The translations under genes and the position numbers were made by a program. Shown here piece by piece: positions 1 through 11,120 of a DNA stretch of 64,000 nt. Source of the DNA: Xiphophorus maculatus (Eukaryota > Chordata > Actinopteri > Cyprinodontiformes > Poeciliidae); NCBI RefSeq assembly GCF_002775205.1, contig NC_036456.1, forward strand, positions 6,785,463 to 6,849,462. The letters are read 5' to 3'. Under the pieces are notes generated by a model, which was given only the letters and a program-made list of their open reading frames with translations, had not been told where the DNA came from and searched no databases. How positions within the stretch are numbered: position 1 is the stretch's first letter; each line of letters begins with the position of its first letter.

Positions 1-431
1 ATCTTGGGCACAGATTGATCTTCCAAGTGGATAATGACTCTGAGCACAAAGCAAACGTGCTTACAATGTGGCTTAGGGACAACAGAGTCAGTATTTCTGG
101 TGTGACCATCACAAACTTCTGAAATGAATCCTATGCAGAGGTCGTGGGAGGATCTGAAAAGGCGTGAATGAAGACTCAGTTTCACCAGTCCTGTCAGGAG
201 GAATGGGCCAAAACTCCAGTAAACTATTGAGAAGTTTGTGGTAGGAAACCCAAAAGATTTGACCCAAGTCATGCAGTTTGAAAGACAGTTATCCTAGCTA
301 CTGTCCCAATGGGAGTAAACATCAGAATTTTGAAGAAAGTTACAAAGAAATCTAAGATTTAATTTCAGACAAAGAGAAGAAAGCGTGTGTGTTTTTATTT
401 GGCGTGTGTAAATACCTGGCTTTAACTGCAT
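1..431 (+). mobile_element. Tc1/mariner transposase remnant, cut by window start
   Basis: Translating + gives broken Tc1 transposase C-terminal text: a F-Q-x-D-N-D-x-x-H-like stretch near 25-50, WLRDNRVSISG near 69-102 and EEWAKTPVNY near 199-228, followed by K-P-K-R-F-D. Stops and frameshifts interrupt it. The right edge (about 405-431) resembles the usual Tc1 terminal sequence (tgtaaata..ctttaactg). The 5' part lies outside the window. It is a dead copy. Confidence 0.75.
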
Positions 432-3234
432 ATAATTTCATTAACAGTAGTTTGTGCCAAACGGTTTACACAGAGTGCAGTTAAGAAGCAATTCACAAAC
501 AATAGTCCATACCTGCTGGTAGTAAATCTTAACAGCTTGCTCGCCTTATTTATAATGGCAGAGTCATAATAATTAACCCTAATAGGTGAAATTAAATAAC
601 AGTACATGGGAAGTGAAGTTTAAAAATGTCAGTATTTCCTGATCATTTTTTCATGTCGGCCAGGTTAAAGTCCAGTGCCTGACTTGAATCCCCTTTGCTC
701 CTTTACTCAGCTGCCATTTGTTGCTGTTTTAACAACTTCAAGAGGATTCATTTAAAAAGAGCAGCCTGCACATTCCTGCTGCAGGTGGAGTCGGCAAGCA
801 GCCGACAGGTTTCCACAAATACGGTGATTGCTGCGAGTCAAATTTAGCAATTTTGTTCTCAAAATCATAATCCATTTTCCTGCAAAGCACTTGGAGTCAT
901 GTTGCGTTTTAAAGGTGTTGCACAAATTGACTTCGCCGTAAAAATGTTCGACTTGGCTCAGGCTATGTTAGCATTGTACGTTTCAAACGTTGCTAAATTG
1001 TTTAAATTATTTAATTATGAAGTTTCTTTTTAAATAAACATTTAGCACTATTATTTATTTATTTACTTATTTATTATTATTATCCAGGTTCAGTCACCAG
1101 CATTATTTCTGGAGATCTTGTTCAAACAGCAGCACACATTTGTTCAGCTCAGATAAGAAATGATCAAAATGCTACGTATAATTATTAAAGAGGTCTTACC
1201 TGTGCGGGTCGACGGCCTTCCCCAGGTGTGATGACTTCCACTAACCACTTTGCTCTTTTTATGTTGGACGCTACTCCCACTACGGCGTCCCGATCAACCG
1301 GTTTCTCCAGTTTCACCGACTCTCTGCTCTGAGTTTTCACTTTAGAGTTGCTAAGAAAATACCTGAGTGGTTTCCACACGAGTTTGTTTGTGCACAGTAA
1401 ACTTTGGTTTCTACACCTTGATCAATTTGACGTCCTCTAGCTTAGAAACAGAGGGTCTTAGAGCCACAGGTAAATTTAACCGTCAGACATTAATCGGTGC
1501 TGCTTCGATCAAAGCGTGAAAACTGTCTTCTTGACACACGCCAGGCAATTTATTTAACACCCTCTAAATCTCTGCTGGCAGTCGTGTTTTGTTTGTGGTC
1601 ACCGCCAACATGCGGATTTCAGCTCTTATCCCCTTTGAGGAGTTGACTCGTGAACTTAATCACAAATCTGTCAGGTTTCGGAGGATCTGGAAACTATTGC
1701 ATTTTACTTACATAAGTTACACTCCAACAACTCGCAATAAGAACTGATTAGATTTAATTTATCTTAAATATGCCGTTTACTTTCCTGTCCTCTGTCACCT
1801 TGTGAACATCCCAACCGGAGCTTATTTGGATGTGTGTGTGAGTGTGTGTAACATGTGTGTATGTGTACATATTTGCATGTAAACTTTCATTGTAGCGCTG
1901 CAGGTTGTTTTGGGGCCTTTTTTTCTCTCTCTCTTCTCTAGGTTCTTGAGTTTTTTGTGTTTTTCCCCCTCTATTTCTTGTATTTATAAAACTGTAAATT
2001 CAATATTTATTTACATATGCACACACATATAGAGTCAAACTTATGTTCTGTGTGAAAACTCATAAGTAAAGTGTAAGAAATAAAAGAAGTGCATTGAACT
2101 AGAGGGGTCTTTCGTTTGTTTGGTTTGTTCCTTACATTATTTCTTTAATTCGTTTGCCCATTCTGTCATTCGTTTCTTCATTTTGTACAATTATGTGTTT
2201 ATGAGTAAACAGATTTTCAATTACACCGTATCTTGAATTTGTCATGAATATGCTCTGATTAAATAACAAAAAAAAAAACACTCCGTTCGACTCTGGCCGT
2301 CTGTTTACGGTTGAGGCCTTGCCAGAAGATCAATCGCCTCTACAGCTTTAAGTTACTTGCAATGTTAGTTGGGTTTTCAAATATTCCCTTGTATTATCAA
2401 CTCTGACCTGATGATACCATCACCAGCGTGTTGTTTCACTGTCAGGATATTGTTTTTTTTTTGTTCATGGATTTCTTTCTTCTGGCCACCTTTCTTTGTA
2501 GGTCAGATTTGTTTAGTGCCCAGTTCATCATTGTTCTGTCTAAACCCTTTTCTGTCTGCAGCCTCTCTGGTTACCGTGAATTGATATTGAAACTCTTCTC
2601 TCCGAGTTTCAATATCAGTTCAGTCTGTTTGAATAAAAGCTCTTCACAACTTCTGTTTTAAACTTTTCTACCACTGTCCGTCTCTCTCTCTGACTTCCCA
2701 TGCATGTTGTGTTTCTTGGTCTTCCTGACGATGTTCGTTCATCAATGTTCTCTAACAAACCGCACAGAACCGCTGACCTTCAGTTATTCACAGAAAGACT
2801 ATGAAGGTTATCCATCTCAGAAAGCCCAATAAAACACATTGAAGTTTTGTTTTTGTTTTTTTCTTGTAACATGATAAAACGTGGAAAAGTTAAAGGGGTT
2901 GAGAAACTTTTGTGAAAACCTTTGTGTGCCATTTCATTACGTAAACCTTCTTATGTAAGACGAGCTCTGGAAAACTCACCCGGCGAGTTTTTTATAGGCC
3001 GCCATCACAAAGCGAGAGAACAGAATGTCTCAACGGGATCCATTGGGTGGATTCGATGTTTCATTGGATCAAGTGTCATTTATCACAAATCCAAGAACAA
3101 TATGTACAAAAAAACAAACAGATGGTCTAAAATTAACCCTTGAGGAATGCCCAGCGGTGCTCGGGTACAATAATGGACATTCCCTTTGAAATAAAAAAAT
3201 AATCCTGTCTTTGTTTTGTTTTTTTCAAGCCAAT
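432..3234. other. Intergenic, no gene seen
   Basis: A+T-rich sequence with only short chance reading frames. There are small T-runs, a short GT-rich patch near 1831-1865 and one perfect hairpin (arms 2582-2595 and 2604-2617). I see no splice-supported exon, RNA gene or recognisable protein match. Confidence 0.5.
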
Positions 3235-3395
3235 TGTAAAACTGGTCAACGGCCAAAGCACTTTATCTAGTCCAGAGGACTACAAAGCGCTTTGCACTGC
3301 AGTCAGTCATTCACCCATTTATGCACACATTCATTCACACACTGATGGTGAGGAGCTGCAACATAGCTACAGCTGTCAGTCCTGTGACGGACTGA
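3235..3395 (-). repeat. SINE fragment, 3' part, inverted
   Basis: On the minus strand this reads like the 3' half of the tRNA-derived SINE at 21618-21858: both share the order cagctgt-g-ctat, atcagtgtgtgaatga, aagcgcttt, tctggact-gataaag. The tRNA-like head is missing, so the copy is 5'-truncated. Confidence 0.6.
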
Positions 3396-3439
3396 CAGAA
3401 GAGAGACTGCCGTGTGGTCGACATCACTGGGCCTTCTGG

Positions 3440-4395
3440 CAAACCAGCAGCAGGCAAAGTGGGTGAAGTGGCCCAACATTGTGACAGACTATCAACATGG
3501 TTTCAGAGAAAATAGATCAACTTCAGTGGCGTTGATGGTGTTAACAGAAGAAATGTTATACAGGATGGATAAAAGGAAATTTGCAATCGGTGCAGATCTC
3601 TAGCTCTCAAGAAAGCCTTCGATACCATCAATCATGACATCTTACTCGAAAAACTGGAAAGGGATGGAATTAGGGGGGTAGCATTAAACTAGCCTAGAGG
3701 CTACATTGGACAAAAGAAACGATTTGTAGAAATATGTAGTCAGAAATCAGATTGATTAAGCATAAGGATATAAATGACATATCCAGAGTATCAAAGCCTG
3801 TTAAAATATATTATATTTGCAGATGATGCTAGCGTCGTCTGCTCCAGAGAAAACATCCTACAACTGTCTGAGGTGGTCAATACAGAAATGAAAAAATCTA
3901 CAACACTGGTCCAAAATCAATAAATTGTCATTAAATTTACACAAAGCTAAATTCATGATATTTGGAAACCACAATACACAAGAAAATAATGCAAAAAAAA
4001 CAAAACAACTATTGACAGTGTGGCTTTAAAACGAGTCCATGAGATCAAATTTCTGGGTGTTATACTGGAGGATAAATTTGGCTGGAAACCACAGATCTGC
4101 CTCGTAAAATCAAAACAAGCCAAAAGTGTTGCTGTTCTGAGGGGAATAAGATTATACAAATCTTGGTTTATTTTCTATAATACACTCATCGTACCACGTT
4201 TGACTGTATTGTGTGTAAGTTTTGGGGCAAAACACGCAGAACAAGTTTACAGCCATTGTACGTAATACAAACAAAAAACAATCCTAATAATACATAAAGT
4301 GGGACATCGGGAACATTCAAACCTGTTGTTTATTCATCCAAATGTGCTGAAATTCTGGAACCTTGTAAAATTGAAAGATGTACAATTCATGATTA
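3440..4395 (+). mobile_element. Non-LTR retrotransposon (LINE) reverse transcriptase remnant
   Basis: Frame-broken reverse transcriptase text is readable in order: HGFRENRSTSVALM (about 3497-3538), K-K/R-A-F-D-T-I-N-H-D-I-L near 3612-3650, FADDAS/ADDASVV near 3817-3840 (the catalytic -DD- motif), EIKFLGVILEDKFGWKPQI near 4042-4100 and a C-terminal V-G-H-R-E-H-S-N-L-L-F near 4298-4335. Several stops and frameshifts make it inactive. The motifs fit non-LTR elements; the exact clade was not determined. Confidence 0.8.
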
Positions 4396-4397
4396 AA

Positions 4398-4985
4398 GTC
4401 AGGCTGCATTCACAAATCTGAACTGGGCCAAGAGTGACCCAGTTCAGATTTGTTTGGATTTAATGCCAGCTGTAAGTAATCTTTTCATGACAGCCTGAAC
4501 AACACAGGTCTGATTGTTTTCTGATGCGACCCAGACTTCTTGGATATCCGAGACGTATCCGATTCAAACGTGACCTGAATCTGAACGTCACTGATACTCA
4601 TCGTCACTGTTCTGCGTCACGATACACACATCAAACAACAACCATGGCGGACTGTAATGAGGAGTAAGTTGTTGAAGCGCTGGCTCCGGTCGGACAACTT
4701 TAAAACCGTAGGCTGTGCTCCTCTATTAGCATCCATGTTTACTTCTGCAAACACTGAGCACTTCTTCTTTTAATGGCGGCTGGCAAAAACACCGAGCAGC
4801 TCTCTGTGTGTGACGTTATTGCGCCCCCTGCTGGGCATGCGGGACATTTTCAGGTCGTTTTGCAGTTTGCGTTGCAGATCACAGGTCACATTTAGAAGCG
4901 TGAACCACCACGGCAAAAAAAAAATAAATAAATAAAAAAAAAATCAGATTTGACAAAAAATCGGAATGAGGTCACACTGCAGCCG
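4398..4985. mobile_element. Probable non-autonomous DNA transposon with degenerate terminal repeats
   Basis: The ends look like imperfect inverted repeats: ggctgcattcaca near 4402 against tcacactgcagcc near 4970-4984. The inside has no coding sequence. It holds a perfect 16-bp hairpin (4412-4427 and 4438-4453) and an A-rich stretch near 4915-4945. I recognise the layout as that of dispersed fish elements but cannot name the family. Confidence 0.4.
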
Positions 4986-5689
4986 GAAGTGACCACCAAC
5001 TTCCACACAATATGCAAAAAATGTTTTGTGACAGGGCGGGGGTTATAATTTAAGAGGAGAAGGAAACGCGATGAGAATGAGATGTTTAAGTATCATTCGG
5101 TGTGGGAATCATTTAAGAGATTATCTGGTGTGAGAAGATTTAAATGTTTGTAGGCTGTGAGTATTAGAGGGGCAGGAAATCATAAGATCTGGTACCTTCT
5201 GCTCCTTTTCCAACGAATAATGCAAGACTGCCTGTCAGTGGACGTCTCAATTTATTTTAATTTTATTTGTGTTTAAATAAAGGAAAGCGACGTAAACGGA
5301 CACAGCGGGTTTCAAACCAGCTATTTCAGGATTTGTACTGGTGTGTATTAAATAAACATCTCAGAGTTGATCAAACTTTATTGCTGATAACGGTTAAATA
5401 CCATTGGAACAAATAGCATCTGCCATTCTATAAATGCAATGCAAGTGTCTTAAAATGTTTATAAAAACTTTTTTTTTTAATAGACATATTTGTTAATGCT
5501 GCTTGTTATGACGGTGTGACGTGAGACAGGAAGTGTGTGTAAATATGGAGTTCCTCTGCCTCCTCCCTGACGAAAACGAGAATAATGCACATCACTCCAC
5601 CGGCCAGTAGAGGGCGCTCTAACACCAGGAATAAATCACCCAGTCCCAACAAACTTTGAAATACCTTGGAGCAGGAACAGATTTGGGTG

Positions 5690-6345
5690 AAACCAACTCA
5701 CCATACCCTTCATACAAAGTTATATAAGATGGAAGATAAAGAAAAATACAACAAAAAGTCTCTTTCTCTGCTGCAGAGGCTTCGCAGTGCCGTTCTCTTC
5801 TCCTCCCAGTTTTCAAGCTTTCTTCCTCAGTTTGTTTCTCCTCTCAGTTCAATGTAAGTCAAAAACTAAACAAATTCACTTTACCAGTGCAGGACATATA
5901 GTCTCTTGAATGCTGTAGATATTTGTGTTGATGGAGGGCTAAAATGTGAAAGGTGGTAAAAACATTAAAGCAAACTAACAATAAAGAAACAGTGAAATGT
6001 GTGTTTTTTGTCCTTTTACTCATATTTCCTGTATGTGTGGAAGTGGTTGATACTTTGGAGTCGTTGGTAAAATGTTAGTAAAGATTGGTTAAGTAAATAA
6101 TACAACAAAGTGATGAAAAATCAAATCGTTGTTTTTCATGTAATTTTTAATATTTGATATTTTTCAGTAGTTGAAACTACACAATCCTACAAGTTGTTAT
6201 GCTAACAGAAAGTAAAAAATCTTGTATTTCTTCTTCTCTTACACGATGTGGGAAGCAGCTACATGGCCTTTGTCCCCATGGCTGTTTTTAGAACAACGTT
6301 GTTGCTTCAAACCGTAAAGAGATGATATTGCTAAAATGCCACACG
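5690..6345 (+). pseudogene. Decayed GIMAP-like copy (3' part and 3' flank)
   Basis: The stretch 5905-6345 parallels the 3' flank of GIMAP-A (11120-11570) in the same order: a gatggagggctaaaa block (5932, against ggagggttaaaa near 11142), acaataaagaa against actataaag, taaataatacaacaaa-tgatga (6093 against 11286), and atggctgttttt...ttgttg-ttcaaacc (6282 against 11502). The preceding open stretch (5690-5830), rich in K, L and S with LLQRLRSAV, may be what is left of the C-terminal coding end. No P-loop or other GTPase motif survives. Parallels were judged by eye. Confidence 0.4.
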
Positions 6346-7071
6346 CTTGTCGAGTTCAGGCCTAATAATGAGAAAACGTATGCTGAGGTGAACAATCATC
6401 TCATTGACATCTCATGGCTTATCAATTCTTTGCATTTTCAGGGGGCTTTAAATTTTCTATGTTTCTTCTAAGTTGTTTTTTTTTTTTTTATGTCTACATT
6501 TACGCTTGCTGATAACAGTTAAATACCATTGGAACAAATAGCAGCAGAATCTGCCATTCTATACCGACGATCTAGGAACAAACAAGATGACGAGTCTGTT
6601 CTATTTTTGTAAAAGGCACACAATTCCTGCATAGCTGATGTATTTGTAGGTTTTTAACAATTTAGTTAATGTTACTTCAGTTTTAAAAGATTCTCTGAAG
6701 CCACGATTTCATCTTCATTTCTGCTTATTTTTTTTAACAACAGACGCAAATGTTTTAATATGGCAGAATAACACCAGTTTCACTGATGTCATCATAACTT
6801 TATGATTGTAAATAACGTAATATTCTCATTTTTGCATAATAATAAAAACAGAAACGAATACGTATGTTATTTGGAGTTTATGAGGTGACGCATAATAGCT
6901 TCATGCACCTCCGAAGTTGTTTGCAGTCCATTAGTAATGAAAAGAAGAATTTTAGTAAAAATGTTTAAGAAGAGTGAGGGTGGATTTCCTGTTGTGATTA
7001 CATGCCAAACGGTTCTGTAAATGTTTGATTAACATAAAGATAAGGACAGATCCCAACCGTCCATAAATCTG

Positions 7072-7100
7072 AGAAGAAGAAGAAGAAGAAGAAGAAGAAG
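7072..7100. repeat. (GAA)n microsatellite
   Basis: About 29 bases of uninterrupted aga/gaa triplets, purine-only on the + strand. Confidence 0.9.
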
Positions 7101-7193
7101 CTGACGTCATCGCATGGTGAGTACAAACCTGAATCTGTCAAAAACGGTTTTGTACTATAAAACAAACAAAAACAAAAAATACTACAGAATGTT

Positions 7194-7218
7194 ACGCGTT
7201 TCTCATTGTGCTGAATGT
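7194..7218 (+). pseudogene. Scrap of GIMAP GTPase coding sequence
   Basis: These 25 bases are identical to 9895-9919 in GIMAP-A, which encodes the conserved HAFLIVLN segment. Similarity fades on both sides, so this is a relic, not a gene. It lies about 850 bases past the decayed 3'-flank copy at 5690-6345, so the two pieces need not come from one event. Confidence 0.5.
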
Positions 7219-7683
7219 TGGACAAAACGAAACCAAAACAAACATTTTACTTTTGTGAACATTTTAACTCACTATAACGACTAATGGAGCCCTGAGCTTG
7301 TTTCTCTGCAACCAGACGGTCCATCTGGGGGAGATGAGAGACAATGACACCAGAAGTGTTGCTGATGCTCCGGGTTCTTGGTCTCTAGTGGAGAAGCAGT
7401 TTGAAGCTTCATTGCCTCATTAACATCCGGTCACCATATCATGCAGAGCTTGGACTGTGGGAATCACCTGCCGGGATAAATCCATCCTCCTGTCTCTTCT
7501 CTGGGCCTTTTCCCTTCACAAAGAAACTTTCCAAAGAATCTGATTCTGTTTCTGACTCATTTTGCTGCTTGTGGCTCAATGTTGGCGCGCAAGACGTAAC
7601 CGAGAGAATCAGGTTAAACGATTTTAAAAATAAACGATCCTCCAGACTCAAATAACACATAAAACGGAAATATTTAATTATTT

Positions 7684-7733
7684 CTTGTGCAGACCGGTAC
7701 CGGTCCGCGGCCCGGGGGTTGGGGACCACTGCA
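7684..7733. mobile_element. Terminal fragment of a hAT-like element
   Basis: The text ccggtaccggtccg...gggttggggaccactgc is a familiar end of dispersed hAT elements in fish. A shorter related piece (cggcccggtggttggggaccactgc) occurs at 38802-38826. The fragment stops exactly where the GIMAP-A/B duplicated unit begins. Confidence 0.45.
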
Positions 7734-7886
7734 GTAAAGTACAGTTGCCCACATCCACAATAAGCTCGGGTGTTTTGAAATATTTTGATCTCTGTACTGG
7801 AGCCAAGTCAAAAGGAAAATTAATGTGGAGCATTTTTAAACTGAGAGAGAGACACACCCAGTACCTGACTGAAAGGAAATGGGGCC

Positions 7887-7902
7887 AAAAGTGAAAGTAA
7901 AA
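7887..7902 (+). promoter_or_regulatory. ISRE-like (IRF) site upstream of GIMAP-A
   Basis: The sequence aaaagtgaaagtaaaa lies about 95 bases before the start codon and is one base from the canonical GAAAGTGAAAGT form of an interferon-stimulated response element. In the duplicate upstream of GIMAP-B the same place reads aaaagcggaagtaaa, which breaks the core. Function is inferred only. Confidence 0.35.
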
Positions 7903-7993
7903 TGTGGAACAGCTTTAAGTCTAGAGAGACATCCAGTACCTACGAACCCAGCAACTGATTACAAGATCTCCACGCTATCAGCTCCTCTTCGTC

Positions 7994-10631
7994 ATGGCGG
8001 GTGAGTTGGTTAAATCAATACTCAAAATCAACGTATTAAAACAGTTTTTTCTTTTCTCTCACCAATATTTTCCTTCTTTCTTTTTGTCTACCCCACATTT
8101 ACTAACTATCACTTTTCTGTTGCTATGCAAGAAGCAGAGGAGTTTGAATGTAAAATATACGTAACAATAGCAGCTCCTTAATTTAGTGTGAGCTTCAGAA
8201 TAAAAACACGGTCACTTCTTGTGAGTCTCCAGTAGCTACAGTAACTCTTTGTGCTCTTGTACCTCTTTATTCATTTCCTGTGAAACTTGAGCGACGAGGC
8301 GCTTAAACTTGAACTCGTCCCTTTGCGACCTCATGCATGCAGATGCGGCGAGTTAGTCACGCAGCAAAGAAAGTTGAAAAGGTCAACTTCCTCTCCTGTC
8401 TGCTGTGGCAGAAACCCCGTGTGTTGAGCCCCGTTACGCGCTGCTGTGGTATCCCTCCGCGGGAGAGAGGCTGTTAGGTCAAAACTGGTTCAATGAATCT
8501 GCGGCAATATTAATAATACTTACAACGTTCTGATTAATCTAATGCTTTAACCGTTAACATCTCGTTTTAATTGTTGTACGCATGTACACTGGGACTATTT
8601 TACTGAAATCACTGTATTGCATTTTTAAAGTACTCTTTGCACTTTATTAACAAGCACTTTATTCAGCACTGCACTTTAAGCATAGATTTGCACATCAGTA
8701 ACAATTTGCACACAAGAAGTTTTAATTGTATTTATTGAGTGTTTTTAGAGATTAGCATGTAGCCTTTTGTTCTGGGCTCTGCACAGCTGCTCCTCATTGA
8801 CAGTGAGGTGGTTGTTGCCTGTGGAGGGAGGATAATTGTTACTCAGAGCAATGAGCTACTGGTGGGTAAGGACTGAGCAAATGTGTTGTGCACAATCTGT
8901 TAGGTGTGGAGTGCTAATGTAGAGTGACTCACCTGTCTTTTCTGTGTCCTCTCCAGGGTGTTTGGACAAATACTGACCGGGGTCCAGACACCATATATAG
9001 TCTCCGGGAGAGGCCATTGAAAAGTGTGTGGGGGGGGAATTGTTTATGGGTTTTGTGGTGTTTCAGTATGGTGTAATGATAAAACATAAAATATTTATAA
9101 AAAGTAAATGGAAATGTTTGTATCTAGTAAAAGGTATTTTAATTAAATGAGTGGATATTGATGAATTGAGATTCCCCTGTGAATTAAAGGTGGTTTGGTC
9201 CGTCACAGCTGGGACTATTTAAGGCTGCAGTTTCACCTGTGAAGTGTTGTTGATTTTTAGTGAAGAATAAACCACTGCTGTTTTCCACCCGACTCTGTCT
9301 CAAAGCTTCATCCTCACTGTAAAATCCAACCGCAAAAGGCTGCCTTGTTACAAGTGGATCCCACTTCTGACACCACTTGCAATACAGTGATTTCAGTAAA
9401 ATAGTCCCAGTAATGAAGATCTCTTCATTACAACGCAGTTTCCCAGTTGACAAGAAATCAATTCATTTCAGTCATACGGAGATGATACACAGTTTTGCAG
9501 TCATTTGAACATAACTTAAACATAACATAAAACATGTGGGGTTGTCTAAAGTCTTGCTTGTTCTGAGATCAAAATCTAGTAGGATTTAATATTTAATTGA
9601 ATAAAAAAAAATCTTTTTATTGTCTTCTAGGATCAAGTAAAACAAAGATAGTCCTGCTGGGGAAAACTGGCAGTGGGAAGAGCGGCCTTGGAAACGCCAT
9701 ACTGGGAGAAGATCTGTTTAAGGAAAACATGTCTCCAAACTCTGAGACAGATGAATGCCAAGTTGAATCTAAAGATGTCAACGGAGCTCCTGTCAAAGTC
9801 ATCGACACGCCCGGCTTCTTTGGAAACAATACGGATGAAGAGAAGGTGAAGACTGAAATTCTGAAGTGTATCGAAATGGCCGCGCCTGAGATTCACGCGT
9901 TTCTCATTGTGCTGAATGTGGGACGATACGCAGACCAGGAGAAGGAGGTCATCAATAAAATAAAGGAATGTTTCTCAGATAAGGCTCTGAAACACGCTGT
10001 GGTCGTGTTCACGCATGGCGATCAGCTGAGAGAAGGGCAGAAGATTGAGGATTTTATTAGAGAGAATCGTGATCTGAGAAAGCTGGTGGAGAAGTGTGGA
10101 AGCAGGTGCCACGTTGTGGATAATAAATACTGGAAAGATCAGCAGGACGGCTACAGGAGCAACAGGTTCCAGGTGGACCAGCTTCTCAACACGATAGAGA
10201 AAATGAAAAGCGAGCAGGGCGGCTACACCAGCAACTTACTGCAAGAGGTGGGGAAAGTGAAAAAGATGATAAAAGACAAGCTACGCAGCTTCGCGAAACA
10301 CTCACTTCAAGTCGTGAGGAAAGTGAAAGAAGCAATGCCCTGGGGGCAGATTTTGAAGGTATCAGCTGGAGCTACAGTAGGAATGGTGCTGGGAGCATTA
10401 CTTGGTGCTTTTATATGCAAACCACTTCCATGTATTGGTGCAGTTGGTGGGGTAGTGGCCGGTGGCGCAGCTGGAGCAGCTGTAGCTTACAACAGTGAAA
10501 CAGCAGTGGACGCTGTTGTAAATATAACTAAAATATTTTTCCAGGTCGGAAGGGAAATGCTGAGCATATCATGCTGTGTAAACGATCCAAACAGTAGTGG
10601 ACAGAAGAAGCTAATGTTGATGCCTGAATAA
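7994..10631 (+). CDS. GIMAP-A: AIG1-type immune-associated GTPase, 335 aa
   Basis: Two coding exons. The first is only ATGGCGG (7994-8000) followed by GTGAGT; the second is 9631-10631 after tgtcttctag. The spliced start reads MAGSSKTKIVLLG. Visible motifs: P-loop GKTGSGKS (residues 13-20), G3 DTPG (61-64), the GIMAP conserved box HAFLIVL (91-97), G4 THGD (130-133) and HVVDNK (163-168). Known for the family: GIMAPs are guanine-nucleotide-binding proteins of lymphoid cells that assemble on membranes and affect cell survival. After the GTPase domain comes a basic helix (about 205-240), then a Gly/Ala-rich hydrophobic tail (about 243-288) with repeated GxxxG spacing that may insert in membranes, then a polar end. 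The start was chosen over the longer open frame at 9597 because that begins with TTG inside the intron. The intron carries an 850-bp insertion. A candidate poly(A) signal is at 11896. Ortholog numbering within the family cannot be assigned. Confidence 0.88.
8583..9432. mobile_element. 850-bp insertion in GIMAP-A intron, 5-bp target duplication, inverted repeats
   Basis: Absent from the matching intron of GIMAP-B, which serves as the empty site. Flanked by ACGCA on both sides (8578-8582 and 9433-9437). The element begins TGTACAC and ends ATTACA, so it has TG..CA ends. Perfect 34-bp inverted repeats lie just inside (8588-8621 and 9378-9411). At 9356-9375 the minus strand reads TGGTGTCAGAAGTGGGATCC, which is complementary to a tRNA-Leu 3' end including CCA, as in a retroelement primer binding site. 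On +, AATAAA stands at 9266. Target duplication and ends suggest an LTR-type retroelement, but inverted rather than direct terminal repeats do not fit. No coding capacity. Confidence 0.7.
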
Positions 10632-10696
10632 AGTAAAGGAATTCAATTAGAAGAGCAAGATGCTCAGACTACATGAAGACTGATGATGTACATTTT

Positions 10697-10750
10697 TGTC
10701 CTTAATGGTTCTGCAACAGAACGTGGAACCATTAAGGACACTGTTTTGAA
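10697..10750 (+). other. Hairpin in GIMAP-A 3' UTR
   Basis: Perfect 15-bp inverted repeat (10697-10711 and 10736-10750) around a 24-nt loop, 66 bases after the stop codon. It would form a stable stem in the mRNA. It is absent from GIMAP-B because that region is deleted there. Confidence 0.6.
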
Positions 10751-10899
10751 ACTCATCAGTTTTCAAAAATAATTGCTCCTGGTTCCTTAAAATGTCAGAT
10801 CTGTGTGTTTGCGTCGCCTAAATGACAGAAAACCTTTTCCGGAAACACCTAAAATCGTCTCCATGTGGACGGGGCCTTAGTTTGTTGAATGTTTTAGAT

Positions 10900-11120
10900 C
10901 AGGGGTCTCAAACTCCAGTCCTCGAGGGCCGCTGTCCTACAACTTTTAGATGTGCCTCTGCTGCACCACCTGAATAGAATAATTAGGTCATTAAGGCTCT
11001 GGAGAACTGATCTACACAAGGAGGAGGTCATTAAGTCATTTCATTCCATTGTTTTGTACCTGTGGCACATCTAAAAACTGCAGGTCTGTGGCCCTCGAGG
11101 ACTGGAGTTTGAGACGCCTG
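10900..11120. mobile_element. hAT-type MITE in GIMAP-A 3' region
   Basis: Long imperfect terminal inverted repeats: cagg-gtctcaaactccagt near 10900 is mirrored by actggagtttgagacgcctg ending at 11120, and the ctcgagggcc core occurs in both arms. Flanks tttagat/cttagat could be a worn 8-bp target duplication. Same family type as 18899-19100 and 31633-31856. No coding sequence. Confidence 0.7.

Noticed and set aside
7072-7100. CRISPR-like or regulatory triplet array
   Set aside because: A simple GAA microsatellite. No CRISPR array exists in this window, and none is expected in animal DNA.
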